Shown piece after piece: positions 8,934 through 17,683 of a DNA stretch of 64,000 nt. The stretch spans positions 1 through 64,000 of the forward strand of contig FQWG01000015.1 of NCBI GenBank assembly GCA_900129595.1. Direction: 5' to 3'. Position numbers and translations under genes: made by a program. Origin of the DNA: Flavobacterium frigidimaris. Lineage in GTDB: Bacteria > Bacteroidota > Bacteroidia > Flavobacteriales > Flavobacteriaceae. The notes under the pieces were generated by a model. That model ran no database searches. It worked only from the letters and a program-made list of their open reading frames with translations, and was not told where the DNA came from. Numbering within the stretch: position 1 is the stretch's first letter; each line of letters opens with the position of its first letter.

Positions 8934-10499
8934 TTATTTATTGACCCTTTTTAAATCTAAATCCTGAAAATCAAAACTAAAATCAATATTTGGAGAGATG
9001 CCTTTCATCAGAATCGATTGTGCTTTTCCGGTCTCATCAAGAGTAAACATGGCAAAAGCATCACAATTCATGGCTTGATATTCCCATTTTATGGCAAAAG
9101 TATTGGCGTTATAAAAAGCCAATGGTCCATTTAGTTTAGGCGAACGATACGATTTGAACCATAACTGTTTATTTTTTTCAAATACTTCAATTTCTCCAAA
9201 CCATTTGTCTGCATAAACCCCTATGAAATCTTCATTTTTTACTTTTACAGCTTTGGATGATTTTACTTTTTCCCAAACTTTTTTAGTCACATCGTCACCT
9301 GTATCTCTGCCTTGCTGCATCCATCCAACTATTTTATCCGTCCATCCAAAATCATCTAAGCCTAAGTAACTGTCTGAAATTGTATTTGTAACTGCTGTAA
9401 AAAGTCCGCCGCCACCATTTTCAGTATTAGTAAAAATCACAATACCCAGGTTCAGGTCCGGATACATAGTTACAATTGATAACATTCCCGGCAAACCACC
9501 TGTATGTGACACTTTTAGATTTCCTTTTGCATCTGATATTCCCCAACCTAAACCATAACCGCTAAAATGAGAATTGTATCTCGGGTTCGGATCAGCTTCT
9601 TCTACAGTATGTATACGCCACATTTCGCTATGATTTTTAGACGAGAAAAGTGTTGTTTTCAAATCAGCATCGTATTGACCTTTATTCAGGCACACCAACA
9701 TCCATTGAGACATATCAGCAACATTCGAGTATATCCCGCCCGCGGCACTATTGATCTGAACATCAAGACCGGCAATTGTTTTTATTGTTCCTGATTCAGA
9801 TGAATGTGATACAGCAAAATTATTTTTATCCTTTATCAAACTGCTTCCCGCAAAAGAATTCTTCATCTGCAAAGGTTCAATAATGCGTTTTTGCACGAAT
9901 TCTTCATAACTCATACCGCTAACCTTTGCTATCAGTTCTCCTGCCACTATGTAAAGTAAATTATCATAATCAAATTTAGTTCGAAAAGCAGAAACAGGTT
10001 TAAAATGCTGAAAACTGGTCACAACATCCTTAATAGTAAAGTCTGAACCATCAGGAAAAAACATCAAATCCCCAACACCCAATCCAAGTCCGCTGCGGTG
10101 CGTCAGTAAATCCTGAATGTTAAAATTCTCTGTCACATAATCGTTATACATTTTGAATTCAGGGATATAGTTTTTTACTTTATCCGTCCACTTCAGTTTG
10201 CCTTCATCTTCTAAGATAGAAAGCGCGGCAGTTGTAAATGCTTTACTGTTTGATGCAATTTGAAAATTAGTGTATTCGTTTACTGGTTTTTTAGTTTCTA
10301 TAGAAGCCACACCGTATCCTTTTTGGTGAATCACTTTTCCATCCTTAACAATCGCAATTGACGCACCGGCCACTTTAAACTTTTTCAGGGCATCTTCCAT
10401 TAATGCATCAATTTTGGGAGATGTTAACTGGGCAAACATTGCTGTAGAGGTAAAACAAATAAAGAGCAGGGAGGCGAAACGAATAGTTCCTTTTTTCAT
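8934..10499 (-). CDS. Secreted serine hydrolase, beta-lactamase / class C penicillin-binding protein family
   Basis: 521 residues from the ATG at 10499. An in-frame upstream start at 10553 is rejected because the signal peptide (RFASLLFICFTSTAMFAQ) begins just after 10499. The PF00144 domain has the S-x-x-K tetrad SNSK (residues 83-86), Y-x-N as YDN near 178 and HTGG as the KTG-like triad. The C-terminal 100 residues (YADKWFGEIEVFEKNKQLWFKS) form the small beta domain often labelled DUF3471. Such proteins act as periplasmic esterases, D-amino-acid peptidases or amidases. The substrate is not assignable. A second, shorter relative is at 13158. Confidence 0.82.
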   Translation of the reverse strand: MKKGTIRFASLLFICFTSTAMFAQLTSPKIDALMEDALKKFKVAGASIAIVKDGKVIHQKGYGVASIETKKPVNEYTNFQIASNSKAFTTAALSILEDEGKLKWTDKVKNYIPEFKMYNDYVTENFNIQDLLTHRSGLGLGVGDLMFFPDGSDFTIKDVVTSFQHFKPVSAFRTKFDYDNLLYIVAGELIAKVSGMSYEEFVQKRIIEPLQMKNSFAGSSLIKDKNNFAVSHSSESGTIKTIAGLDVQINSAAGGIYSNVADMSQWMLVCLNKGQYDADLKTTLFSSKNHSEMWRIHTVEEADPNPRYNSHFSGYGLGWGISDAKGNLKVSHTGGLPGMLSIVTMYPDLNLGIVIFTNTENGGGGLFTAVTNTISDSYLGLDDFGWTDKIVGWMQQGRDTGDDVTKKVWEKVKSSKAVKVKNEDFIGVYADKWFGEIEVFEKNKQLWFKSYRSPKLNGPLAFYNANTFAIKWEYQAMNCDAFAMFTLDETGKAQSILMKGISPNIDFSFDFQDLDLKRVNK

Positions 10500-10755
10500 A
10501 TTGATTATAATTTTTAGATTGTGGTATTTTGGTATGTTAAAAAAAAATGGCAACAGGAACCCTAAAACACAAGGGATTTCTATTGTAAATTAACATTTTA
10601 ACAAGGCTAATATAAGAAATATCTTTATTAAAAATAATTTGTTAATAGAGGTTAATCACAGACTTATCAACATTGCCTTCTTCTGAAATTAGAATCTATT
10701 TTTAAAGAGTTTTTTTTCTAATCATTTAAAAGACTGGCATAAACAAATAAAAAAA

Positions 10756-10780
10756 CCTCTAAAATCTATGACTTTAGAGG
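10756..10780 (-). terminator. Intrinsic terminator
   Basis: CCTCTAAA and TTTAGAGG pair around a 9-base loop, with a T-run on the minus strand. It follows the gene ending at 10829. Confidence 0.65.
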
Positions 10781-10828
10781 CTCACTTGAGATCTGATATT
10801 ACGAAATTCTCCGTTTCAAATTGTTTAA

Positions 10829-11656
10829 TTATTTTTTTTGCGCAGTTCCCTGATGTTGCAACACATAACCACTATCAATTAATTCGTTTACAATATTCAA
10901 AGCCGTTTTATCTAAGCCTATTTTGTACTGTAAATTAGCTCCTGAACTCTCATATTTGATTTTTATTACTTTGTTATCAAATGTTATCAGCTCTTCATAC
11001 AAAAATTTATCATAACCAGGATGTTTAGTGCTCATGTTGTACCAGGTTGCGATCAGTTTATTATCTAAATCGTATACTTCGTATTTTTGAACTCCTAAAG
11101 CTGTTGTTGATACTACTTTTATATTACCAATCTGTTTATTATTGTTGTTTGCATCTTTTGAAATAGCACTGTAGATAGCTCCTGAATCGTCTATAGTAAC
11201 CTGATACTTCTCAATACGCTTTTTCTTATCATTAGCACCATTTGCTTCTTCTTTAATTTTACTGGCTACTCCCGAAGATTCGCCGTTTATAAAGTTTTCA
11301 ATAGCCTCAATGTTTAATCCTTCAGCACTCAGAAAACCTTTATCGATAAAGGCTTCTATTGCACTTTTTTGCTGATTGAGCGGGTTGAATTTTTTATAAT
11401 CAACTTCATTGGTTTTTCCTGATGTTGCACTTTTTAGCACCATCCATCTTTTTCCTGTAGATTCCAGAAATTTTAATTCTGCATTAACGCTATACTGCTT
11501 ATCTAGGCTTAAAACATCAAAAACCTGCTTTTTACCTTCAACATAAGCGACTGTTTTATCGTCAAGTTTTACTTCGCCATTTTTGACTTTAATTTCCTGT
11601 GCAAAGGCACAAACCGCAAGCATCGATGCTATCACAGTACAAATTGTTTTTTTCAT
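10829..11656 (-). CDS. Secreted hypothetical protein
   Basis: 275 residues with a signal peptide (TVIASMLAVCAFAQ). The mature part is mixed alpha/beta with Lys-rich and Asn-rich stretches (SSGVASKIKEEANGANDKKK). Two internal segments (KNGEVKLDDKTVAYVEG and KVVSTTALGVQKYEVYDLDNK) could be related beta-rich units. No family was recognised and no function is proposed. It is bracketed by terminators, so it is probably transcribed alone. Confidence 0.65.
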   Translation of the reverse strand: MKKTICTVIASMLAVCAFAQEIKVKNGEVKLDDKTVAYVEGKKQVFDVLSLDKQYSVNAELKFLESTGKRWMVLKSATSGKTNEVDYKKFNPLNQQKSAIEAFIDKGFLSAEGLNIEAIENFINGESSGVASKIKEEANGANDKKKRIEKYQVTIDDSGAIYSAISKDANNNNKQIGNIKVVSTTALGVQKYEVYDLDNKLIATWYNMSTKHPGYDKFLYEELITFDNKVIKIKYESSGANLQYKIGLDKTALNIVNELIDSGYVLQHQGTAQKK

Positions 11657-11718
11657 TTTGGGGTTTTGGGTTTAAGTTATAATTCAGCCCAAAAGTATAA
11701 AAATAATTCATCAAAAAA

Positions 11719-11740
11719 ACTCCATTATTTCTAATGAAGT
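11719..11740 (-). terminator. Intrinsic terminator of the antiporter gene
   Basis: Imperfect 9-base stem (11719-11727 with 11732-11740, one mismatch), with an A-run on the plus strand just to the left, giving U's on the minus-strand transcript. The sequence resembles the terminator at 8895. Confidence 0.55.
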
Positions 11741-11772
11741 TTTCTGTTTATTTGTTTGATGTAAATTTAATA

Positions 11773-12849
11773 TCAAGGATATATCATAAGGAATACAAAA
11801 GCAAATAAATTTACTAAAAGTACTACGCCATAAACGATATTTGATTTTCCTTTACTTAACGATAACATTACAGTAAATACGGATAATGCCAGCAATACAA
11901 TTGATTTTATATCGAGTCCCAGGATAATAGGCATATCCATCATAATACAAACTACAGCCACACTTGGAATCGTTAGTCCTATACTTGCCAGAGCAGAACC
12001 TAAAGCTAAATTGATACTCGTTTGCAGTCTGTTTTTTCTTGCCGCTATAATTGCTGCAATAGCTTCCGGCAACAAAATTATAGCTGCAATAACAACACCC
12101 ACTAACGTTTTTGGCAAATGATAGCTTACAATAATACTTTCAATAGTAGGCGAGAGGGTTTTGGCCAATAATACTACAATACCTAAGCTTATAATAAGAA
12201 AAACAAGGCTTGTATAAAAAGTCTTATTATCGATTGGTATTGGTTCAACTGCGTCTTCATTTTCATCATCACCAACGGTAAGAAAATATTGTCTGTACCT
12301 GCTGGTTTGTGCAAATAGAAAAGAGCCATAAATAACAAGACATGCAATAGAGGCAAAAACAAGTTGCGGCAGTGAATAATAAGATCCTTTAACGCTTTCG
12401 GTAAAAGTAGGGAAGACCAATGTAAACACAATAATAGAAACCAATGAAACCAAACCAATTGTGACAGAAGACACAGAGAAATTTTGCTCGTAATGTTTTA
12501 ATCCGCCAATTAAAAGACAAAGTCCAATAATACCATTTAGAATTAGCATTGTAGCAGCATATACAGTATCCCTCGCTAATGAAGCTGCTTCAGAGCCTTC
12601 TGACAACATTAAGGATACAATAATAGAAACCTCAATAACCGTTATAGAGATCGCCAGAATAATGGTTCCGTAAGGTTCCCCAACTCGTTCTGCTATTATT
12701 TCTGAATGATGTACTGCTGACATAACACTAAGAATAAGCAATATGCTGGCTACAACCTGAAAGAAGCTGCTGTTGTCTACTAATCCGCTAAAAAAAAGAA
12801 TCCAGGCAAGTGCTGGAATAATAATGGTCCACTGTAGTAATTGTTTCAT
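11773..12849 (-). CDS. Calcium/proton antiporter of the CaCA family (ChaA-like)
   Basis: 358 residues with about ten to eleven hydrophobic helices. Two inverted-repeat signature segments are visible. The first is ILAISITVIEVSIIVSLML, near residues 65-85. The second is LPEAIAAIIAARKNRLQTSI followed by NLALGSALASIGLTIPSV, near residues 260-300. Each has the acidic residue expected to bind the cation. The acidic loop GDDENEDAVEP lies between the halves. This pattern matches ChaA-type Ca2+(Na+)/H+ antiporters of the inner membrane. The physiological ion cannot be fixed from the sequence. It is a single gene divergent from the hydrolase at 13158. Confidence 0.8.
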   Translation of the reverse strand: MKQLLQWTIIIPALAWILFFSGLVDNSSFFQVVASILLILSVMSAVHHSEIIAERVGEPYGTIILAISITVIEVSIIVSLMLSEGSEAASLARDTVYAATMLILNGIIGLCLLIGGLKHYEQNFSVSSVTIGLVSLVSIIVFTLVFPTFTESVKGSYYSLPQLVFASIACLVIYGSFLFAQTSRYRQYFLTVGDDENEDAVEPIPIDNKTFYTSLVFLIISLGIVVLLAKTLSPTIESIIVSYHLPKTLVGVVIAAIILLPEAIAAIIAARKNRLQTSINLALGSALASIGLTIPSVAVVCIMMDMPIILGLDIKSIVLLALSVFTVMLSLSKGKSNIVYGVVLLVNLFAFVFLMIYP

Positions 12850-13157
12850 ATATAAATATTTTTGCCAATCATTTTTTTATTCTAAAAACCGGCATTTTTA
12901 ATTTTCCGTAATATAGCACTTTTTACCAGAAATAGCAAGTAAACAGGGGCATCTTTAACGATATACTAACAGAATTGGCTCCAAAAACAGCTAATTTCAA
13001 TGTTTTTTTTAATCGTATAAATAAAATAAATCAAAAACCAACTTGTAATAAAAACACAAAAGAGGAGTTCTGATATAGTAACTTTTATAACATTATCTTA
13101 GCATCTATTACCTTGTTTTATTTTTTAACCAGCACGCTTTTTTAGACAAAAAATTAA
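12850..13157. other. Intergenic region between divergent genes
   Basis: 308 AT-rich bases that must hold the promoters of the antiporter (minus) and the hydrolase (plus). I found no well-spaced TTTG/TAnnTTTG pair, no ORF of interest and no hairpin worth naming. Confidence 0.5.
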
Positions 13158-14228
13158 ATGAAAAAATTTCACTTTTTCTATATCCTGATTTTCTTAAAGA
13201 TCCTTAATTTATCTGCACAAACGGATTCTAAAATTCAGAAATCTCTTTTACAGCAAATGACAGACTCTATAGCCGGCAATTATTATCCCGGCGTGCATAG
13301 CGTGCTTATTTCAAAAGATAAAGAATTAGTATACGAACAGTACTTTAATGGCTACAAAAGAGATTCTCTTCACGATTCGCGCTCTTCATTTAAGTCAATT
13401 ACAAGTTTGCTGGTTGGAATAGCTATTGATAAAGGGTTTATAAAGGATGTAAATCAAAAAGTGTATGAGTTTTTTCCGGAGTATCCTTCCCTGAAAAAGG
13501 ATAAACTAAAAAAGCTTCTCACAATTAAAAATCTACTTGAAATGAAATCGGGTTTTGATTGCGAGGAATTCAATGACACAAAAGACTGTGAGGAAGAAAT
13601 GAGTTCAAGCAAAAACTGGGTAGCATATTCACTTAATCTTCCTATGAAAGACAAACCTGGCGAAGTATGGTCCTACACTTCAGTAGATCCGGTAATACTG
13701 AGCGGTATAATAAGCAAAGCGACAAATATGTCTATTATGGATTTTGCGAAAAAATATTTATTTGATCCTCTGGGAATTTCATCTTATCGATGGACGGTTG
13801 ATCCAAGCGGAAACGGCATGACAGGAGGATCGTTTTATATCAGGCCAATAGATATGCTTAAAATAGGACAACTGGTAAAGAATAAAGGCGTTTGGGAGCG
13901 CAAACAGATTATTTCGAAAAAATGGATTTCTCAATCTACTGTTTGTGATATTGCAATTCCGGATTTTTCATTTATGAAATCCAGCAGAAGTAAAATTGGA
14001 GTTTCACAGCCTGCGTACTATGGCTATTATTGGTATCGGGAGACTATAAAAACAAAAGACCTGCAGCAAAATTTGCTCTTTGCATCCGGTAACGGCGGGC
14101 AGTATATTTTTATAATTGAAAGTTTAAACTTAACGGTTGTTTTCACACAAGGAAACTACGGTTCTTTTAAAGCCAAACAGGCTTTCGAAATTATGGCAAA
14201 GTATATTTTACCCAATTTTAAAAACTGA
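13158..14228 (+). CDS. Secreted serine hydrolase, beta-lactamase family
   Basis: 356 residues with a signal peptide (FHFFYILIFLKILNLSAQ). S-x-x-K is SSFK at residues 76-79, with the helix continuing KSITSLLVGIAIDKG. A YTS triad in VWSYTSVDPVILSG occupies the YxN position, and GNGGQYI stands where HTG/KTG normally is. Two Cys lie in FDCEEFNDTKDCEEE. It is shorter than the enzyme at 8934 and lacks the extra C-terminal domain. It probably hydrolyses an ester or amide in the periplasm. Confidence 0.8.
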   Translation: MKKFHFFYILIFLKILNLSAQTDSKIQKSLLQQMTDSIAGNYYPGVHSVLISKDKELVYEQYFNGYKRDSLHDSRSSFKSITSLLVGIAIDKGFIKDVNQKVYEFFPEYPSLKKDKLKKLLTIKNLLEMKSGFDCEEFNDTKDCEEEMSSSKNWVAYSLNLPMKDKPGEVWSYTSVDPVILSGIISKATNMSIMDFAKKYLFDPLGISSYRWTVDPSGNGMTGGSFYIRPIDMLKIGQLVKNKGVWERKQIISKKWISQSTVCDIAIPDFSFMKSSRSKIGVSQPAYYGYYWYRETIKTKDLQQNLLFASGNGGQYIFIIESLNLTVVFTQGNYGSFKAKQAFEIMAKYILPNFKN

Positions 14229-14249
14229 AAGAGATAATTTTTTACGCAG

Positions 14250-14543
14250 TTATTTTATTCCTTTATCATCAGAACTTTTAGTCAGCCTCACCAGTCGAAC
14301 CAGTTGATATATAGCATGATTCTCTAGCGATAAAGAACGCGCTATTTCAGGAATTGCCTGCATGTGCGCTTCGCATAAATAACCAAACTCAAGTTCTTTG
14401 ATTATTTTGCAATGTTTAGAAATGATCTGATTTACGATACTATTTGTCACCGCCAATTCAAGATAAACCAAATAAAAACCTTCTGAATAGTCTAACGGAG
14501 AGGCTAAATTCTTTAGAAAAGAACCGTAATTATGATCTTCCAT
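14250..14543 (-). CDS. Small hypothetical protein
   Basis: 97 residues, predicted helical, with no signal peptide or membrane helix. Cys residues are at SKHCKI and YLCEAH. No family was recognised. It is the last of a run of minus-strand genes starting at 17402, 45 bases after the endonuclease V stop, and could be co-transcribed with it. Confidence 0.55.
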   Translation of the reverse strand: MEDHNYGSFLKNLASPLDYSEGFYLVYLELAVTNSIVNQIISKHCKIIKELEFGYLCEAHMQAIPEIARSLSLENHAIYQLVRLVRLTKSSDDKGIK

Positions 14544-14588
14544 ACTATTTTATTTTAAATTAAACACGCTTTCAAAAATCACGAAAAC

Positions 14589-15098
14589 TCAGGATAACAA
14601 TTCCTTTGTCAGTCGATCCATTTCTTTTAACAAGGTTGGCATTCTAAATTCTCCTGCCATACTTTCAACCTTGCAGAAAGCATCATCCAGATCAATTCCA
14701 ATAGCAGTTACAAACAATGGCTTTTTACTGTCACCTCTCAATAAAGTTCTTTTGTGTTTTTCGATCGATGCAAAGTTTGTTTTTGCAACACCAATAATCG
14801 GAATTTCTTTATTTAGTTTCTCATACAAATGACCACCCAAACCATATTTCAGTTCATCATCTAAATAAACAAATCCGTCAACGACGATATATTGAATATC
14901 TTTCAAATCAAATTGGTTTAATAAACTAAGAATACAAGGCAATTCTCTTCTGTAAAATTCACCTGGAATATATTCTTCTACATTCTCAATGATTTCGGTG
15001 TGAATTTTAAAATTTTCACTTTGATTCCATTTTGTAAATTCAAGGCAAACCGTCTTTGCTTTTCCGTCATAGTAATATGTATCGAAGGATAGTATCAT
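14589..15098 (-). CDS. nfi: Endonuclease V-like protein
   Basis: 169 residues. The PF04493 fold is recognisable from YIPGEFYRRELPCI, IVVDGFVYLDD, GLGGHLYEKL and PIIGVAKTNF. The metal-binding acidic residues fit Asp6 (LSFDTYY), Glu52 (RREL) and Asp74 (VVDG). Endonuclease V cleaves near deoxyinosine in deaminated DNA. The protein is shorter than E. coli Nfi (about 220 residues) because the N-terminal region ahead of the first Asp is missing and the C-terminus is trimmed. Activity is therefore probable but not certain. Confidence 0.8.
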   Translation of the reverse strand: MILSFDTYYYDGKAKTVCLEFTKWNQSENFKIHTEIIENVEEYIPGEFYRRELPCILSLLNQFDLKDIQYIVVDGFVYLDDELKYGLGGHLYEKLNKEIPIIGVAKTNFASIEKHKRTLLRGDSKKPLFVTAIGIDLDDAFCKVESMAGEFRMPTLLKEMDRLTKELLS

Positions 15099-15126
15099 TA
15101 ATTATAGATTATTTGGGCTAATATAT

Positions 15127-15720
15127 TTATTTTATTTTAAAATCGTCATTCAATCCCTTTCCTTCCAAAATCTGATCAATAGCTTTCTCCACTCTTGAAG
15201 CTCTAGTTTTAGATTGTTTTGGAGAAGAAAAATGCAGTAAGTAAGCTCTTTGTCGTCCGGGAGTTAAAGCTTTGAATGCAGCTTCTAATTTTGAATCCTG
15301 ATCTAATTTCTTTTGAAATTCTTCTGCAACTTCAAATTCTTTAGTCTTCTTTAATTTCACCTTTAGACCCGATTTTTCAACTTCAATAGCCTGATATATA
15401 TAAGTTTTTAAAATAATTTTTTGATCTTTAATTTCCTGAAGATTCGTAAACCTTATTTGTCTTGCTGCCTGAACATTTTTAGATTGATGTATCAAAATTC
15501 CATCAGTATCGCTTAACAAAGCTCCCTTAAAAAATAAAAGCGCACAATACTCTTTAAAAGAGTGTATCAAGACAATATTACTGTTTTGAAAAGTATAACA
15601 AGGAGTTCCCCATTTTAACTCTTCGGTTAACTGACATTCTAATGCAATCTCACGTAGCTCTTCTTGTTCCTTTTGCCATTTTTTGGCTTCATCAAAATAA
15701 AAATCAACTTTAGGATTCAT
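15127..15720 (-). CDS. YdeI/OmdA family protein with DUF1801-type domain
   Basis: 197 residues. The N-terminal part (LKWGTPCYTFQNSNIVLIHSFKEYCALLFFKGALL) is a DUF1801/YdhG-like fold. The C-terminal LTPGRQRAYLLHFSSPKQSKTRASRVEKA is the signature of the YdeI/bacteriocin-protection-type proteins. The biochemical role of the family is not established. The gene sits in a minus-strand run with endonuclease V and a DUF4256 gene, at 20 to 30 base spacing, suggesting a transcription unit. Confidence 0.8.
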   Translation of the reverse strand: MNPKVDFYFDEAKKWQKEQEELREIALECQLTEELKWGTPCYTFQNSNIVLIHSFKEYCALLFFKGALLSDTDGILIHQSKNVQAARQIRFTNLQEIKDQKIILKTYIYQAIEVEKSGLKVKLKKTKEFEVAEEFQKKLDQDSKLEAAFKALTPGRQRAYLLHFSSPKQSKTRASRVEKAIDQILEGKGLNDDFKIK

Positions 15721-15740
15721 AACATTCTATTTTAAATGAA

Positions 15741-16307
15741 TTAAACACGCAACGATCCGCGAAAACCTCTGGCAGCATAATAAGATTCAGCCCCGTTATG
15801 ATATACAAAAACAGTACTATAACGAAAATCTGAGAATAGGGCACCGCCTAATTTCCTGATATCAGAAGGTGTTTCGATCCAGCTCGAAGTTTTACTGTCA
15901 AATTTACCCAGTTGCTGAAGTTCTTTGTATTGTTCTTCGTTAAGGATTCTAATTCCCATTTCTTCCGCCATATTAAGGGCGCTGTCTGCAGGTTTATGTT
16001 CTTTTCTTTTTTCTAATGCTTCATGATCATAACAAATGCTTCTTCGTCCTTTTGGACTTTCCGGAGAACAATCAAAGAAAATATATTCATCGGTTTTTGT
16101 ATCATAAGCTACTACGTCCGGTTCTCCCTCAGTTCTTTCCATTTCATCCAGAGCCCCTAATTTGTCTGGATTGCCCTGAAGTTTCGCCACTACTTTATTC
16201 CATTCAATACCTTTATGGCGGTGCATGTTCTTTTCAAAACGGGTTTCTAAAACATTAAGTAATTCTTCTTGTTGTTCAGGTGACAACTTATTTTTAGGAG
16301 TATTCAT
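15741..16307 (-). CDS. DUF4256 domain protein
   Basis: 188 residues from the ATG at 16307 (the ORF opens at 16334, but MNTPKNKLSPEQQ is the natural start). It is recognisable as DUF4256 from ETRFEKNMHRHKGIEW, GEPDVVAYDTKTDEYIFFDCSPESPKGRRS and GGALFSDFRYSTVFVYHNGAESYYAARGFRG. It is a soluble cytoplasmic protein of unknown function, 20 bases upstream of the YdeI-like gene and likely co-transcribed with it. Confidence 0.8.
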   Translation of the reverse strand: MNTPKNKLSPEQQEELLNVLETRFEKNMHRHKGIEWNKVVAKLQGNPDKLGALDEMERTEGEPDVVAYDTKTDEYIFFDCSPESPKGRRSICYDHEALEKRKEHKPADSALNMAEEMGIRILNEEQYKELQQLGKFDSKTSSWIETPSDIRKLGGALFSDFRYSTVFVYHNGAESYYAARGFRGSLRV

Positions 16308-16346
16308 GATGTTTATAATTTTATAGCATGACAAACGTAACTAAAT

Positions 16347-17402
16347 TTAATCTAATCCTGCAAATTGAAACGGCTGTGCAATTTTAAAACTTGCAGACGA
16401 TTCACCGGAATAGTTTTCATTATTGGCCAGACTTAACTTTTTTACTTTTGCTTTTTCACTAAAATCAAGTTTACTGAAATCAACCCAGACAACATTGGGA
16501 TTTAATACATTATCAAAATAATAAACAAGATTTTTTTGATCGGCAACGGTTCTCCAGCGTGTTGAAGAAATATTAGGCTCGGTAGCAGATGAAATGCCCA
16601 ATGGAACAGAGCAATTTCTAATCACTCCAAATACACTGGCAATTGCAGTCCTGATATCAGCTGTTTTGGGAATCGCATCAATATAATACGACGCTCTTGC
16701 AAATCGATCTGCAGCTCTGTTTGTACCGGGAAGCATAATTGTACCAGGAATCCCTTTCCAATAACTATTTATAGCCAATTGTTCTTCAAAAATAGGGGAG
16801 TTGGTCATGGCAACATATTTTCGATCGTGATGAATAACCAATTTACCATTGATATATTCAAAAATTGCATTATCGCCTGAAGCGTCAGAAACGGATAAGT
16901 GAACTGTTGCAAAAATATCTGTTCCCGGAATATGAGCTGATGTTACCGAAAACTCATTTTTTTCTAAGGCACTTACCACTTCTGAAACGGTAGCAAAATT
17001 ATCCAGCACATATTGAAGCCAGAGCGAAACTGCTAATCCTTTTGCCTTGCTGTTTTTTTCGAATTTAGGAAAAACCGATTCAGCAAGCCACAATAAATTT
17101 CCAACAAGACCTTTTTCATTCATACCGTCAGAAGAAGCAATATCCCAGGAACTCGTTATTACGCTTCCGTATTTAGATTTCCATTTTACTGAATTATTTC
17201 CAGCCTCGCCATCACGTGCTATTCCTCTGGGAAAAACCCATAAATTGGCAGGAATATCTCCCTTCCAGTCCATAGAACGTGCCGTAATAATAGTTCCGTC
17301 TGGACCTTCATAAACAACTCTGGTACATGCAATTGCTTTTCCGCTAAAAATAGCAATACTAAGAAAAGCGGAAAGGGTGAAAATTTTGATTTTTGTTTTC
17401 AT
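16347..17402 (-). CDS. Linear amide C-N hydrolase, choloylglycine hydrolase family (Ntn hydrolase)
   Basis: 351 residues. A signal peptide ends at AIA, so that Cys26 (ACTRVVYEGPDG) becomes the N-terminal nucleophile after cleavage. ARSMDWKGD (Arg and Asp of the active site), the central TNSPIFEEQLAIN and the ISSTRWRTVADQKNLVYYFDN near the C-terminus match PF02275. Members hydrolyse amide bonds of conjugated bile acids, penicillin V or N-acyl amino acids. Export to the periplasm suggests an acyl-homoserine-lactone, penicillin or lipid-amide substrate, but this cannot be decided here. Confidence 0.85.
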   Translation of the reverse strand: MKTKIKIFTLSAFLSIAIFSGKAIACTRVVYEGPDGTIITARSMDWKGDIPANLWVFPRGIARDGEAGNNSVKWKSKYGSVITSSWDIASSDGMNEKGLVGNLLWLAESVFPKFEKNSKAKGLAVSLWLQYVLDNFATVSEVVSALEKNEFSVTSAHIPGTDIFATVHLSVSDASGDNAIFEYINGKLVIHHDRKYVAMTNSPIFEEQLAINSYWKGIPGTIMLPGTNRAADRFARASYYIDAIPKTADIRTAIASVFGVIRNCSVPLGISSATEPNISSTRWRTVADQKNLVYYFDNVLNPNVVWVDFSKLDFSEKAKVKKLSLANNENYSGESSASFKIAQPFQFAGLD

Positions 17403-17639
17403 AGGATATATATTAAGTTTATGGTATTTGAAGTATTCTTAATTCCGGTATAAATTCTAAAATCTTGTTCGTGCGCAATGTATCATGATTCATTTTAACA
17501 AGGTTTTACTAATATAGGAAAAATATAAATATAAATAGCAAACAGGTTTTTGCCGGAAAAAGCGGACATTAAGTTACACTGCAACAACCTGAATTAATTT
17601 GTATAGCAATAACAGAGCTTAGTAATTCTAACTAAAAAA

Positions 17640-17666
17640 AAGACCGCATTAAAAAATGTGGTCTTT
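17640..17666 (-). terminator. Intrinsic terminator of the ABC-F gene
   Basis: About 11 base pairs, including a G-U, pair AAGACCGCATT with AATGTGGTCTT. An A-run on the left becomes the U-tract of the minus transcript. Confidence 0.7.
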
Positions 17667-17683
17667 TAGTATTATTTTAAACT